A stretch of 51,815 nt of DNA from Thiohalocapsa sp. ML1 (GTDB lineage: Bacteria > Pseudomonadota > Gammaproteobacteria > Chromatiales > Chromatiaceae): positions 1-51,815 of the forward strand of contig NZ_JABX01000043.1 in the NCBI RefSeq assembly GCF_001469165.1, in the 5' to 3' direction. The notes below the pieces were generated by a model, which saw only the letters and a program-made list of their open reading frames with translations, was not told the origin of the DNA and made no database searches. How positions within the stretch are numbered: position 1 is the first letter of the stretch; the number at the start of each line of letters is the position of its first letter. Made by a program: the position numbers and the translations under genes. Positions 9,065-19,723 of the stretch are shown in pieces.

Positions 9065-10258
9065 ATGCTTGAGTTCCGGTCCGCGAGCACCCGCATGGTC
9101 AATTCCCGCCGTGCGATGGCGGAGTGCCTCGATGCCGCGCTCGGCGAGGACGACCAGGACTGCGATCTGATCGTCATCCACGCATCGATGGGGCACGACT
9201 TCCAGCAGCTCATCGACGAGGCCCGGGTGCGGGTGCCGGGCGCGCGGATCGTCGGCAGCTCGTGCTGCGGTGTCGTGGGCAAGGAAGGCGTCAGCGAGTC
9301 GATGAAGGACGTCGCCATCATGGCCGTGCGCGGCCCGGAGCTCGCGGTTGCACGGGTGGACGGCATCTACGGACACAACGCCGAGGCCAAAGCCCGCGCG
9401 CTGGCCGAGGCGCTGAAGGCGCAGGATGCGCGCATCAACATGATCTATTTCCTCGCCTCGGGCATCGACATCGACAACGACGCCTGCATCCGCGGCATCG
9501 AGTCGGTGCTCGGGCCGGAGGTGACCATCTTCGGCGCCACCAGTGCGGACAACATGAAGGGCGTCGCCAGCTTCCAGATGGTGGACGATACCGTCTACGA
9601 GCACGCTGCCTACGCGGTGGGCTTCTCCGACCCGACGCTCGATGTCGTGACGCAGGCGACCCACGGCTTCGTCGCGGTCGGTGATCCGCTCAGCGTGACC
9701 CGCGCCGAGGGCAACCGCATCATCGAGCTGGACGGGCGCCCGGCCTGGGAGGCCTATACCGAGCGGCTGCAGTTGCCGGTGACCGCAACCTGCGGCGATA
9801 CCATCCCCGTGGGCGCGCTCGCGGAGCGGCTGTCGGCGGAGCAGGCGGCGGAGTACGGCAACGACCATATCCTGCGCGTCGTCACCAAGCGCGATGCGGA
9901 CGGCACCATGCATTATGCGACGGGCATCGCAGCGGGCACGGAGCTCTGGCTCACGGTGCGCGACGAGGCGCGCATCTTCAACGACATGGACCGGATGATG
10001 GGGCAGATGGTGGCGCGCGCCGGTGGGCGGGATCTCGTGGCGGTCTTCCATGCCGACTGCCTCGCGCGTGGGCGATTTCTGTTCAACCGGGTCATGAAGG
10101 AGGAGCTCGTCTCGCGCATGCAGTACCCGCTGTCGAAGGACGGCGAGCCGCCGCCCTGGATCGGCATGTACGGGTTCGGCGAGTTTGCACGGCTCGGCGG
10201 CAAGAACACGTATCACAACTACACGACTGCGCTGTACGCCATCTATCGAGACCGCTGA
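9065..10258 (+). CDS. FIST domain sensory protein, NosP-like
   Basis: A 397-residue cytosolic FIST_N plus FIST_C protein. The N-terminal half shows the alternating strand pattern with IVIHASMGHDFQQLIDEA and GSSCCGVVGKEG; the C-terminal half ends in FGEFARLGGKNTYHNYTTALYAI, the typical FIST_C finish. Proteins of this family encoded beside histidine kinases (NosP in Pseudomonas, Vibrio, Legionella) bind heme and sense nitric oxide, controlling the kinase and biofilm signalling. The next gene is a hybrid kinase 58 bp away, which supports that role. Start chosen at 9065 because GAGAGGA precedes it; an in-frame ATG at 8957 lies in the repeat region. Heme binding is inferred, not seen. Confidence 0.88.
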   Translation: MLEFRSASTRMVNSRRAMAECLDAALGEDDQDCDLIVIHASMGHDFQQLIDEARVRVPGARIVGSSCCGVVGKEGVSESMKDVAIMAVRGPELAVARVDGIYGHNAEAKARALAEALKAQDARINMIYFLASGIDIDNDACIRGIESVLGPEVTIFGATSADNMKGVASFQMVDDTVYEHAAYAVGFSDPTLDVVTQATHGFVAVGDPLSVTRAEGNRIIELDGRPAWEAYTERLQLPVTATCGDTIPVGALAERLSAEQAAEYGNDHILRVVTKRDADGTMHYATGIAAGTELWLTVRDEARIFNDMDRMMGQMVARAGGRDLVAVFHADCLARGRFLFNRVMKEELVSRMQYPLSKDGEPPPWIGMYGFGEFARLGGKNTYHNYTTALYAIYRDR

Positions 10259-10316
10259 GCCCGGGCCGCTCAGCCCCGCGGGGCTGGACGTGCCCGCGGT
10301 TGGGGGAGGACTCACG

Positions 10317-12998
<2,682 letters not shown>

Positions 12999-13013
12999 TG
13001 CGAGTACGCCGCG

Positions 13014-13301
13014 TCAGCGCTGTCCCGCGGGTGCGTTTCGCCACTCCCAGGAGCGGCCGGTCCGGTTGCGCTGCTCCCAGTTGTTTAGCACGCGCGTATC
13101 GATGCTCTCCCGGCCACTGTAGCTCTGTGCGGACGGGACGTACTCGCGCCCTTGCGGCGTGGTGTCCTCGGGGCAGCCTTGGTCCGAGAAATAGGCGTTG
13201 CCGTTGGCGTCACGGCAGACAGCGACCTGTTGTCCGGCGAGCACCGGGGTGACGACCCAAAGCAAGGCCGTCAGCGTGAGGCAGAGCCCATGTCGTCTCA
13301 T
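13014..13301 (-). CDS. Small secreted DUF4124-like protein
   Basis: A 95-residue protein with a signal peptide (about residues 1-23, ending VLAG) followed by a DUF4124-type motif CRDANGNAYFSDQGC, the usual pattern of a Cys-bounded Asp-Ala-Asn-Gly segment. Function of the family is unknown; members are periplasmic. I used the ATG at 13301, directly before the signal peptide, rather than an in-frame ATG 36 codons upstream. It converges on the hybrid kinase, with only 15 bp between the two stops. Confidence 0.75.
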   Translation of the reverse strand: MRRHGLCLTLTALLWVVTPVLAGQQVAVCRDANGNAYFSDQGCPEDTTPQGREYVPSAQSYSGRESIDTRVLNNWEQRNRTGRSWEWRNAPAGQR

Positions 13302-13418
13302 TTGCAACTCTCCAAGCGGGGCGGTGCGGCGGAACCCCAAGGGCAGGGCGTCATCTTGCCCAATCCGTGAACTGCCGCAAGCACGCCGAGGGCAGGGCGC
13401 ATGGACCAAGTGCGTTCG

Positions 13419-13504
13419 CCTCGGCCCTCGGCCCTCGGCCCTCGGCCCTCACTCCTTGGCCCTCACTCCTTGGCCCTCACTCCTTGGCCCTCACTCCTTC
13501 CCCC
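13419..13504. repeat. Heptamer GGCCCTC array turning into a 14-bp array
   Basis: Four copies of GGCCCTC are followed by four near-perfect copies of a 14-bp unit (GGCCCTCACTCCTT), exactly twice the heptamer length. The array abuts the stop codon of the 59-residue gene to its right. GGCCCTC is the reverse complement of the GGGCCGA-type variant of the window-wide heptamer family. Confidence 0.85.
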
Positions 13505-13684
13505 TCAGTGCCTCGATCGCATCAGCAGCAGTAGGATCTTGTAGTTGATGATCCAGAAGCGGAGGAACTGCCAGACCAGACTGGTGCGCATCCAGCGGAC
13601 AAAGGGCGTCGGCACGGGCGGGTAGTAGGCCTGTTGATAAGGCTCTTTGTTCTTGGGCTTCACGGGCAGGGTTTCGGTGGCCAT
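13505..13684 (-). CDS. Small membrane-associated protein downstream of SQR-like gene
   Basis: A 59-residue protein starting MATETLPVKPKNKEPY, with a Pro/Tyr-rich segment (QQAYYPPVPTPF), then a basic-hydrophobic stretch (WQFLRFWIINYKILLLLM, about 37-54) ending in RSRH. The single hydrophobic segment flanked by Arg residues suggests membrane association. It lies 101 bp downstream of the SQR-like gene on the same strand. I know no family for it. Coding is supported by sensible composition, position and a stop exactly at the repeat edge; the Shine-Dalgarno is weak. Confidence 0.6.
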   Translation of the reverse strand: MATETLPVKPKNKEPYQQAYYPPVPTPFVRWMRTSLVWQFLRFWIINYKILLLLMRSRH

Positions 13685-13785
13685 GGCGGAATCTCGGTTG
13701 GGAGGCGCTGCAACAAATTCGGTTCCCAGGCGACCGGCCGGCGCTGCGGGTATCGCAGTCGCCGGTGCGGCGCCGGGGCAGGGGC

Positions 13786-15243
13786 TCAGTCCGGCAGGAT
13801 CGACCAGCCGGGTCGGAGCTTTGCCTGATACATGAACACGTGATGCAGGATGTACTTCATCCAGTGGCCGGCGAGGCCGATCTCGCCGAAGGTCAGGTTC
13901 AGATCGCGGCCGTACTCGGGATAGGTCTCGTAGTCCGGCACCACCGGAAACACGGTCATGGTCGCCGCGGTGCCCTTCAGGATGTCGGAGCCGGTGGAGG
14001 CGACGCAGGCGGCGCCCATCTCGGCCATGGACGCGGTGTGGGTCAGCTCTGTGGCCCCGTTCAGCAGATCGCGGATGTTCGCGGCGACCGCCTTGCCGAT
14101 GGCCGCCGACGGCATGCCCGTGCGCGGCGGCGCCGGGTTAATGGGTGTGCCGTTCGCGCTCGTCATCGGCTTGCTGATCAGGTGCGGCGGCGCAAACGCG
14201 ATGCCGATGGCGAACATGTTCTTGTATTTGGGGTTCTGGTAGGTGCGCGGCCAGTCGTGCTTGCTCCAGTCCTCGTAGGGCTTCGGCGTGTAGTCGCCGT
14301 CCACTTTCATGAAGCCGTTGGGGGCGAAGAGCTCGCCGGTCATGTCGTTGCCGGCGGCATCGAAGGCCTGCATCGGCTGACCGGCGAAGGGCGGGATCAG
14401 CATCGCGAAGTCGAACTCGACCTCATGCTCACTGCCGTCGAGCAGCTCGTAGGTGAGCTTGCCCGGCTCGACCTTCTTCACCGCCGCGCGCACGACCCAC
14501 TCCATGCCGCGCTCCACCATCAAGGATTCCGCGAAGACCTTGCCGTTGGTGATGTAGCCTCCGCGCTTGATGTGTACGCCGCCCATGCCGAAGTCGCCGA
14601 GCTCGTACTCGTTGCTGATCCACAGCAGGCGCGCCTTGTCGCGCACGCCGTTCTGCCGCAGCGCGTGGTCGATGTTGTAGATGTACTCGAAGGCAGCGCC
14701 CTGGCATGTGCACATGCCGTGACCGGTGCCGACGACGAACGTCTTGGTCTCGCCCTGCTTCATCGCCGCAATGGCCGCCTGGAGCGCTTCGTTGGCGTGC
14801 AGCGCGTGCTCCGGCGTGCACACGGACGTGGTGTAGCCGCCGTCGGGCCCGAGGCCGGGCGTGGCGCCGAAGTTGAGCTTCGGGCCGGTGGCGTTGATGA
14901 GGTAGTCGTAGGTGATGGCCGCGCTCTCGCCGCTGCGTGCCGGATCGGTGTACTCGATTGTCACGTAGGGCTGCTCGCCCTCGCTGCCGCCCTCCGGATG
15001 GATGGACACCGCGCGCGCCTGGTGGAACTTGACGTTGACCTTGCGATAAATCGGCGCGAGCTCGAACGTCACCTGCTTCTCGGTCATCTCGCCGACGCCG
15101 ACCCAGATGTTGGACGGAATCCAGTTCCACTTCGCGTTCGGCGAGACGACGACGACCTCGTGCTGCTTGCCGACCCACTTGCCGAGGTAGCGGGCGGCGG
15201 TGTGGCCGGAAATGCCGGCGCCGAGAATCAGCACTCGTGCCAT
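13786..15243 (-). CDS. Sulfide:quinone oxidoreductase-like flavoprotein
   Basis: An FAD-dependent pyridine-nucleotide-disulfide-type oxidoreductase of 485 residues, predicted to oxidise sulfide and pass electrons to quinone at the membrane. It begins MARVLILGAGISGHTAAR (FAD-binding GxGxxG at about 7-12), has the second-half YLINATGP motif, and cysteines in VCTPEH, GMCTCQG and AACVAS that could form the redox or polysulfide site. The C terminus (WMKYILHHVFMYQ) is amphipathic, fitting membrane attachment as in SQRs. A GGGAGG lies 7 bp before the ATG at 15243; the longer ORF upstream is not needed. SQR type cannot be fixed by eye; a related flavocytochrome-like reductase is the alternative. Confidence 0.85.
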   Translation of the reverse strand: MARVLILGAGISGHTAARYLGKWVGKQHEVVVVSPNAKWNWIPSNIWVGVGEMTEKQVTFELAPIYRKVNVKFHQARAVSIHPEGGSEGEQPYVTIEYTDPARSGESAAITYDYLINATGPKLNFGATPGLGPDGGYTTSVCTPEHALHANEALQAAIAAMKQGETKTFVVGTGHGMCTCQGAAFEYIYNIDHALRQNGVRDKARLLWISNEYELGDFGMGGVHIKRGGYITNGKVFAESLMVERGMEWVVRAAVKKVEPGKLTYELLDGSEHEVEFDFAMLIPPFAGQPMQAFDAAGNDMTGELFAPNGFMKVDGDYTPKPYEDWSKHDWPRTYQNPKYKNMFAIGIAFAPPHLISKPMTSANGTPINPAPPRTGMPSAAIGKAVAANIRDLLNGATELTHTASMAEMGAACVASTGSDILKGTAATMTVFPVVPDYETYPEYGRDLNLTFGEIGLAGHWMKYILHHVFMYQAKLRPGWSILPD

Positions 15244-15488
15244 GGGTAACCTCCCTAGGGTGAATGTATTCGATGTCGGATTCTGCACTACGCTAACGCG
15301 GCGCGCTCGGGGTCCACAAAGACGTAGATCAATCGCCTGGGGCATGTGGCGTCGCCGTCGTGGAGCGATGGCGCATCGGCAGGACCGAGTATTTCGGCTG
15401 TTCGTCCGCTGCTTCGATCCAGCGTCCAGCCGATAGGTACCATAGCGCAGTCAAGCGGTATCTAGCGGAATCTAACGGTGCTCATTCC

Positions 15489-16055
15489 ATGCTCGCTCTG
15501 TTGCGCTACGTCGCCGGCGTCGGCGTCATCCTCTGCCTCAGTAGCTCGGTCGCCGCGATGTCGGTGCTGCCGGGCTCTGCGTCCCAGCGGGCTCAGGAGG
15601 CCTTCGAGCCCCGGCGCGGCGCCGCCTTCGCCGACAAGGTGGTGGTGAAGAAAAGCCAGCGCCGGCTGTACCTGATGCGTGACGGGGAGCCGTTTCGGAC
15701 CTATCGCATCAGCCTCGGCGCCAACCCGCTCGGGCACAAAGAGCGCCAGGGCGACAGCCGCACCCCCGAGGGCCGCTACGTCATCGACTGGCGGAATTCC
15801 CGCAGCAAGTTCTACAAGTCCCTGCACATCTCCTACCCGAACTTCGATGACCGCCTGAGTGCGCAGCGCAAGGGTTGGGACCCGGGCGGGGCGATCATGA
15901 TCCATGGTGAACCGCGTGGCGGGCGCTTTGCGCATCTGCGCGACGTCGTCCGCTACGAGGACTGGACCGAGGGCTGCATCGCCGTGTCCAACATCGCGGT
16001 GGACGAGATTTGGCGCTATGTGGCTGATGGAACGCCTATTGAGATAGACCCTTAG
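15489..16055 (+). CDS. L,D-transpeptidase (YkuD family), secreted
   Basis: A periplasmic YkuD-fold protein of 188 residues with an N-terminal signal peptide (MLALLRY to about residue 24, ending VAA). The YkuD core starts at VVVKKSQRRLYLMRDGE. The catalytic region reads IMIHGEP followed by EDWTEGCIAVSN, the His and Cys of the HXX..(S/T)xGC signature. It would form 3-3 crosslinks or anchor proteins to peptidoglycan. The ATG at 15489 is directly before the signal peptide. The stop runs straight into a heptamer repeat. Confidence 0.9.
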   Translation: MLALLRYVAGVGVILCLSSSVAAMSVLPGSASQRAQEAFEPRRGAAFADKVVVKKSQRRLYLMRDGEPFRTYRISLGANPLGHKERQGDSRTPEGRYVIDWRNSRSKFYKSLHISYPNFDDRLSAQRKGWDPGGAIMIHGEPRGGRFAHLRDVVRYEDWTEGCIAVSNIAVDEIWRYVADGTPIEIDP

Positions 16056-16122
16056 GGGAAGGGCCGAGGGGCGAGGGGCGAGGACCTACCCCTAGCCCCT
16101 AGCCCCTAGCCCCTAGCCCCTG
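16056..16122. repeat. Inverted heptamer arrays between convergent genes
   Basis: Immediately after the L,D-transpeptidase stop come GGGCCGA/GGGGCGA copies, then after a short spacer five CCCCTAG copies in the opposite sense, ending one base before the methyltransferase stop. The arms can pair into a long GC-rich hairpin, so the element could act as a bidirectional transcript end. Confidence 0.8.
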
Positions 16123-16123
16123 T

Positions 16124-17413
16124 CTACAGTCTGATCCGCGGCTCGCCGAGGCGCCGTGCCCAGACCGCGTGGACCGGGTCGGATTGCGCCAGCCGGTGCG
16201 CGTACTTGTCGTCCGCGGGCCGCGGCAGGCCGCGCAGGCTCGACGTGTGCAGATCCCGGAAGCATCCGCTCTCGCGGAAGTACTCGAGCACCAACCCGGG
16301 GCGCTCGAACTCATGCAGCTCTTCCCAGATGCGGATTGCCTTGGTGGGGAACCAGCGGTTCGAGAAGGTCATGACGGCGATGCCGCCCGGGGACAGCACG
16401 CGCGCCAGCTCCCGGAATACCGCGAAGGGCTGGATCAAATACTCCACCGACACGGTGCAGACGATCGCCTCGAAGGCGGCATCGTCGAAGGGTAGCCGCG
16501 GGTCGGCATTGAGATCGTGTACGACAGCGTCGTCCAGCGCCGGGTTCTGCGCCATCTCCTGCGCGTTCATGCCGAGGCCGACCACGCGCTCCGCGGCCAA
16601 CGACGCCGGCAGGTGGGAGTGCCAGCTCGACATGAGGTCCAAGACGCGTGAACGTCGCGGGATCAGCCGCCCGTACAACGCGGAGATTTGCGACAGCGCC
16701 ATGCTGTCCAGGTGGTCCACGAGACGCAGGCGCGCGTAGAAGCCCGGATCATCGTCGTCCATGCGCTCGATCGCCGCGCTGGTCAAGAACTCCGTGGCGT
16801 GGCCCCGCCAGCGTCCCTGCATGCCCGGCCCGTCGTCCGTCAGGAGCGTTCGCACCGGCACGCCCGGGCCGCGGCGGCGCTCGGCCACATCGAGCACCCG
16901 GGTGATCCGGCCTGTGACTTGCAATTCTTTGCCCGCCAGCGGGTGATTCAGGTCCGCGAGGAAACGCTCTCCTTGGATGTCGGTGACACGCCACGGCGAG
17001 CGGTCGGAGGCGAACAAGTCCTGCGCGTCTTTCAGCACGGATTTCGGATAGAAGCGCCCGCGCCTCGGCTCCACCGGGCCGCGGCCGAGCGAGCGCAGGT
17101 TGAACCGGTCCGTGCCCAGCAGCAGAAGCCGCGCCGGGTGATGGTCGGGGATGAGCTGGCCGGGCCGAAAGCGCCACGTGGCACAGTGGCCGACCGGCTG
17201 ATTCATCAGATCCGACTTCATCCTCTGCGGCAGCTCTGCCAGCGACAGGTCAACATTGGGCAGACACAGGCTGTCGCAGTGGCGTACCTCGTCGCTCTGC
17301 CAGCGCAGCTCGAACCTGAGTGCGGCGATGCTGCGCGAGCTGGTGCGCGAGCCTGTTCCGCCGCTGCCGCCCCGGGGCCCGTTCGGCAATGCTCGCTGGT
17401 TGTTCTCGGTCAT
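16124..17413 (-). CDS. SlyD-like domain fused to SAM-dependent methyltransferase
   Basis: A 429-residue two-part protein. Residues about 85-185 look like the FKBP/SlyD chaperone-isomerase fold: RFYPKSVL, then VTDIQGERFLADLNHPLAGKEL, the hallmark NHPLAGK segment. Residues about 245-400 form a class I methyltransferase (Methyltransf_11): RVLDLMSSWHSHLP as the glycine-poor motif I, HDLNADPRLPFDDAAFEAIV as motifs II/III, and ELARVLSPGGIAVMTFSNR. The nucleotide-binding loop lacks the usual GxGxG. Substrate unknown. It converges with the L,D-transpeptidase gene. The ATG at 17413 has no strong Shine-Dalgarno. Confidence 0.8.
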   Translation of the reverse strand: MTENNQRALPNGPRGGSGGTGSRTSSRSIAALRFELRWQSDEVRHCDSLCLPNVDLSLAELPQRMKSDLMNQPVGHCATWRFRPGQLIPDHHPARLLLLGTDRFNLRSLGRGPVEPRRGRFYPKSVLKDAQDLFASDRSPWRVTDIQGERFLADLNHPLAGKELQVTGRITRVLDVAERRRGPGVPVRTLLTDDGPGMQGRWRGHATEFLTSAAIERMDDDDPGFYARLRLVDHLDSMALSQISALYGRLIPRRSRVLDLMSSWHSHLPASLAAERVVGLGMNAQEMAQNPALDDAVVHDLNADPRLPFDDAAFEAIVCTVSVEYLIQPFAVFRELARVLSPGGIAVMTFSNRWFPTKAIRIWEELHEFERPGLVLEYFRESGCFRDLHTSSLRGLPRPADDKYAHRLAQSDPVHAVWARRLGEPRIRL

Positions 17414-17651
17414 GGATCAGAAACTCAAGGCGCAAACGTCCCTGCTCCCAGCACGGCTGAAGGACAGGCGACGACCGCGCATCGGTGCTTAGGGACAAGG
17501 CCTCCCCGGCAAGGCGCCCGCGCGCTTCGGCAACAACTGGTTACAGTTCGGCAACGGACTGTCACGCTTGCAGCGAAGCGCGACATGGAAAGCGCATAAG
17601 CATCAGCTAATATACCGGTCACGCACTCACACAGCTTCGGGAGTCTCCAGG

Positions 17652-18071
17652 ATGTTCCAAACCCTGATCGCCGGTGGCCTAGGCCTGCTGCTGAGCTCCG
17701 CGGGCCATGTCGCCGCGGACCATGTCGCCGCGGACCATGTCGCCGCGGACCATGTCACCGCAGAGCACCTTGCCGGCGCTGCGGCGCCATCCGCCGTGTC
17801 CCGAGCGGTGATCCCCGCCGACGTCTTGCCGACGCCCGCAATGGCCCGGCAGTTCGCCGCCTACCTGGCATGGACGAAGCGTGAGGGGCTGAGCCGGCTT
17901 GTGGCCTTCGAGCGTCTGGCGGACCCCGAGATCCACGCCTCCCGTGATCTGGCGGTATCCGCAGGGCTGCCGACGGCGGCGATGACCGAGCAGTTCGAGG
18001 CCTATCTGCGCTGGACGCGGGAGCAAAATATCGCGCGATTCCACGCCTTCAACGTCAGCAGCTTCGACTAA
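17652..18071 (+). CDS. Secreted repeat protein of unknown function
   Basis: A 139-residue protein with a signal peptide (MFQTLIAGGLGLLLSSAGHVAA). Residues 19-39 are a tandem HVAAD repeat encoded by four 15-bp units. The rest holds two copies of a ~28-residue module (about 59-86 and 106-133) with consensus LPTxAMxxQF, AYLxWT and RxxAF, so the mature protein is an internal duplication. I recognise no family. The ATG at 17652 directly precedes the signal peptide. It lies divergent from the methyltransferase. Confidence 0.7.
   Translation: MFQTLIAGGLGLLLSSAGHVAADHVAADHVAADHVTAEHLAGAAAPSAVSRAVIPADVLPTPAMARQFAAYLAWTKREGLSRLVAFERLADPEIHASRDLAVSAGLPTAAMTEQFEAYLRWTREQNIARFHAFNVSSFD
17706..17765 (+). 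repeat. Four 15-bp tandem repeats in coding sequence
   Basis: Three identical 15-bp units (CATGTCGCCGCGGAC) and a fourth diverged one encode HVAAD-type pentapeptides at the start of the mature secreted protein. Because 15 is a multiple of 3, copy number can change without a frameshift. Confidence 0.9.
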
Positions 18072-18394
18072 CACTCGCGTCCCTCCGACGCTCCCGTTCA
18101 GCCGCCCCTGCGTCGGGATCGGGATCGGGATCGGGATCGAGGCTGCCCCTAACCTCATCAGGCGCAAGTGACGTCGGTGTGCGGGACATTGTGTCCTGCG
18201 ATGTCGCTCACCGTCGATCTCGATTTCGTCGATCTCGATTTCGATAGCGATAGCCCAGCGTCGGGTTCCGCCGCGCTGACCAGATCGACGAGCGCACCGG
18301 TAGCTCTTGAATCGGATCTTGGCCGGCGTCGGATGGGAGAGCGTTTCAAGCAAAGCTGCGCGTCGAGCAAGCTGCGCGTCAAGCAAGCTGCGCG
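18072..18394. other. Non-coding stretch with short tandem repeats
   Basis: No gene is recognised. Four perfect GGGATC copies lie at 18115-18138. A 15-bp unit (CGTCGATCTCGATTT) occurs twice at 18212-18241, followed by CGATAG copies to about 18253. These TCGAT-rich tracts resemble the tract at 37195-37245. The right end runs into the 16-bp repeat that contains the agmatine deiminase stop. Confidence 0.7.
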
Positions 18395-18410
18395 TCAAGC
18401 AAGCTGCGCG
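18351..18410. repeat. 16-bp tandem repeat across the end of the agmatine deiminase gene
   Basis: About three and a half copies of a 16-bp unit (CAAGCTGCGCGTCAAG) span 18351-18410. The agmatine deiminase stop codon (18395-18397, minus strand) lies inside. Since 16 is not a multiple of 3, copy-number change would alter the C-terminal residues. Confidence 0.85.
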
Positions 18411-19492
18411 CTGCCGACTGGGATCGGCAACCCGGCCGGCACCTGCATCGTGACGCAGTGCAGGCTGCCGCCCTGGCGGATGAGCGGGCGGCAGTCCACC
18501 GGCTCGATGCGGCGATCGGGGAATAGGGCGGCGAGCCGCTCGACGGCAAGCGCGTCCGCCGGATCACCGTAAACTGGCAGCAGGACCGCGCCGTTGATGA
18601 TGAGAAAGTTCGCGTAGCCCGCCGGCAGTGGGGCGCCGGCCGGGTCCCGCATGCGGGTCGGCGATGGCAGCGGCACCAGCCGGTAAGGGGAGCCGTCCGG
18701 GCGGCGCAGCGCCTGGAGCTCCGCCACCATCGCGGCCAGCGACTCGGCTTCTGCATCGGTTGCGCCTGCGCGTGGTGCCAGGTGGCAGATCAGATCTGGG
18801 GCACAGAAGCGCGCCAGCGTATCGATGTGGCCGTCGGTGTCGTCACCGTCCAACTGGCCGTGGTCGAGCCACAGGCAGCATCGCACGCCGAGCCGGGCGG
18901 CGAGCTCCGCCTCGATGCGGGCCACGGACCAGCCCGGGTTGCGTGCCGGGTCCACCAGGGTGCGGCGCACGGCGAGCAGTGTGCCTTCGCCGTCGCTGTC
19001 GATGGCGCCCCCTTCGAGCACCAGTGGGCAGGCCTCCAGCGGTGCGTCGCCGAACCAGCCGGCGGTGTGAAGCTGCACCGTGATGCGGTCATCGAGCCCC
19101 GCCGGGTGCTTGCCACCCCAGCCGTTGAAGCGGAAATCCACGATGCGCGGCGAGCCGTCCGCCTCCAGCACCGTGAGCGGACCATGATCGCGCGTCCAGG
19201 TATCGTCGCTTGGTGCAATGGCGAGGGCGACCCGCGCCGGGGCAATGCCGGCCGCCGCGAGCCGCCGCTTCACGTCCTCGCGATGCCTGTCGCTGCGGCA
19301 GATGACGAACAGCAACTGACGGCGCGCGATCAGGGTCGCGAGCCTAACGTAGATGGCTTCCACCTCCGGGAGCTGCGGCGCCCAATCCGTATTCGGGTGT
19401 GGCCACGTCAGCAGCACCGCCTGTTGCGGCTCCCATTCGGCGGGCAGGCGTCGCATCGGTCGTCGGTACCTGTTCGGAGCTGTCGCGCTCAT
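18395..19492 (-). CDS. aguA: Agmatine deiminase
   Basis: A peptidyl-arginine-deiminase-family enzyme (365 residues) that converts agmatine to N-carbamoylputrescine in the putrescine route. Characteristic segments are RLPAEWEPQQAVLLTWPHPNTDW near the N terminus, DTWTRDHGPL, FNGWGGKH, LEGGAIDSDGEGTLL, the His of HGQLDGDDTDGHIDT, and the catalytic Cys in GGSLHCVT. The ATG at 19492 follows a GGGGCGGC and is preferred over the ATG at 19456. Its start overlaps the stop of a small upstream ORF (ATGA). The usual partner, N-carbamoylputrescine amidohydrolase, is not adjacent. Confidence 0.93.
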   Translation of the reverse strand: MSATAPNRYRRPMRRLPAEWEPQQAVLLTWPHPNTDWAPQLPEVEAIYVRLATLIARRQLLFVICRSDRHREDVKRRLAAAGIAPARVALAIAPSDDTWTRDHGPLTVLEADGSPRIVDFRFNGWGGKHPAGLDDRITVQLHTAGWFGDAPLEACPLVLEGGAIDSDGEGTLLAVRRTLVDPARNPGWSVARIEAELAARLGVRCCLWLDHGQLDGDDTDGHIDTLARFCAPDLICHLAPRAGATDAEAESLAAMVAELQALRRPDGSPYRLVPLPSPTRMRDPAGAPLPAGYANFLIINGAVLLPVYGDPADALAVERLAALFPDRRIEPVDCRPLIRQGGSLHCVTMQVPAGLPIPVGSAQLA

Positions 19493-19635
19493 GCCGCCCC
19501 GGACGCGTTGCCGTGGCGCGACTGCGGGGCGGCGCGGGTGGCGAGCCCGAGCCGGAGAACCCATCCCCACTGCGGTTCCAACGCGCCGAAGACGGAGGCG
19601 GCGAGTGACAACGGACTTGCGCTAGCGGGGCTCAT
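19489..19635 (-). CDS. Possible small ORF coupled to agmatine deiminase
   Basis: A 48-codon ORF with a GGAGA about 7 bp before its ATG (19635) and a stop that overlaps the agmatine deiminase ATG (ATGA at 19489-19492). The product (starts MSPASASPL, contains EPQWGWVLRLGL) matches no family I know. It could be a leader whose translation couples to the enzyme, or a chance ORF in GC-rich DNA. Confidence 0.3.
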   Translation of the reverse strand: MSPASASPLSLAASVFGALEPQWGWVLRLGLATRAAPQSRHGNASGAA

Positions 19636-19723
19636 GCCGGTGTCTCCGTTGGGGGTGATTGGGCGCCTCTGCGGTCGTCGAGCGGTGCGCTTGTTTGGCG
19701 CTGCCGGCGCCGGCAGGCCGTCT

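Noticed and set aside
10185-10316. ATG at 10185 as start of the hybrid kinase
   Set aside because: It lies 74 bp inside the FIST gene, lacks a Shine-Dalgarno and adds residues unlike a kinase N terminus.
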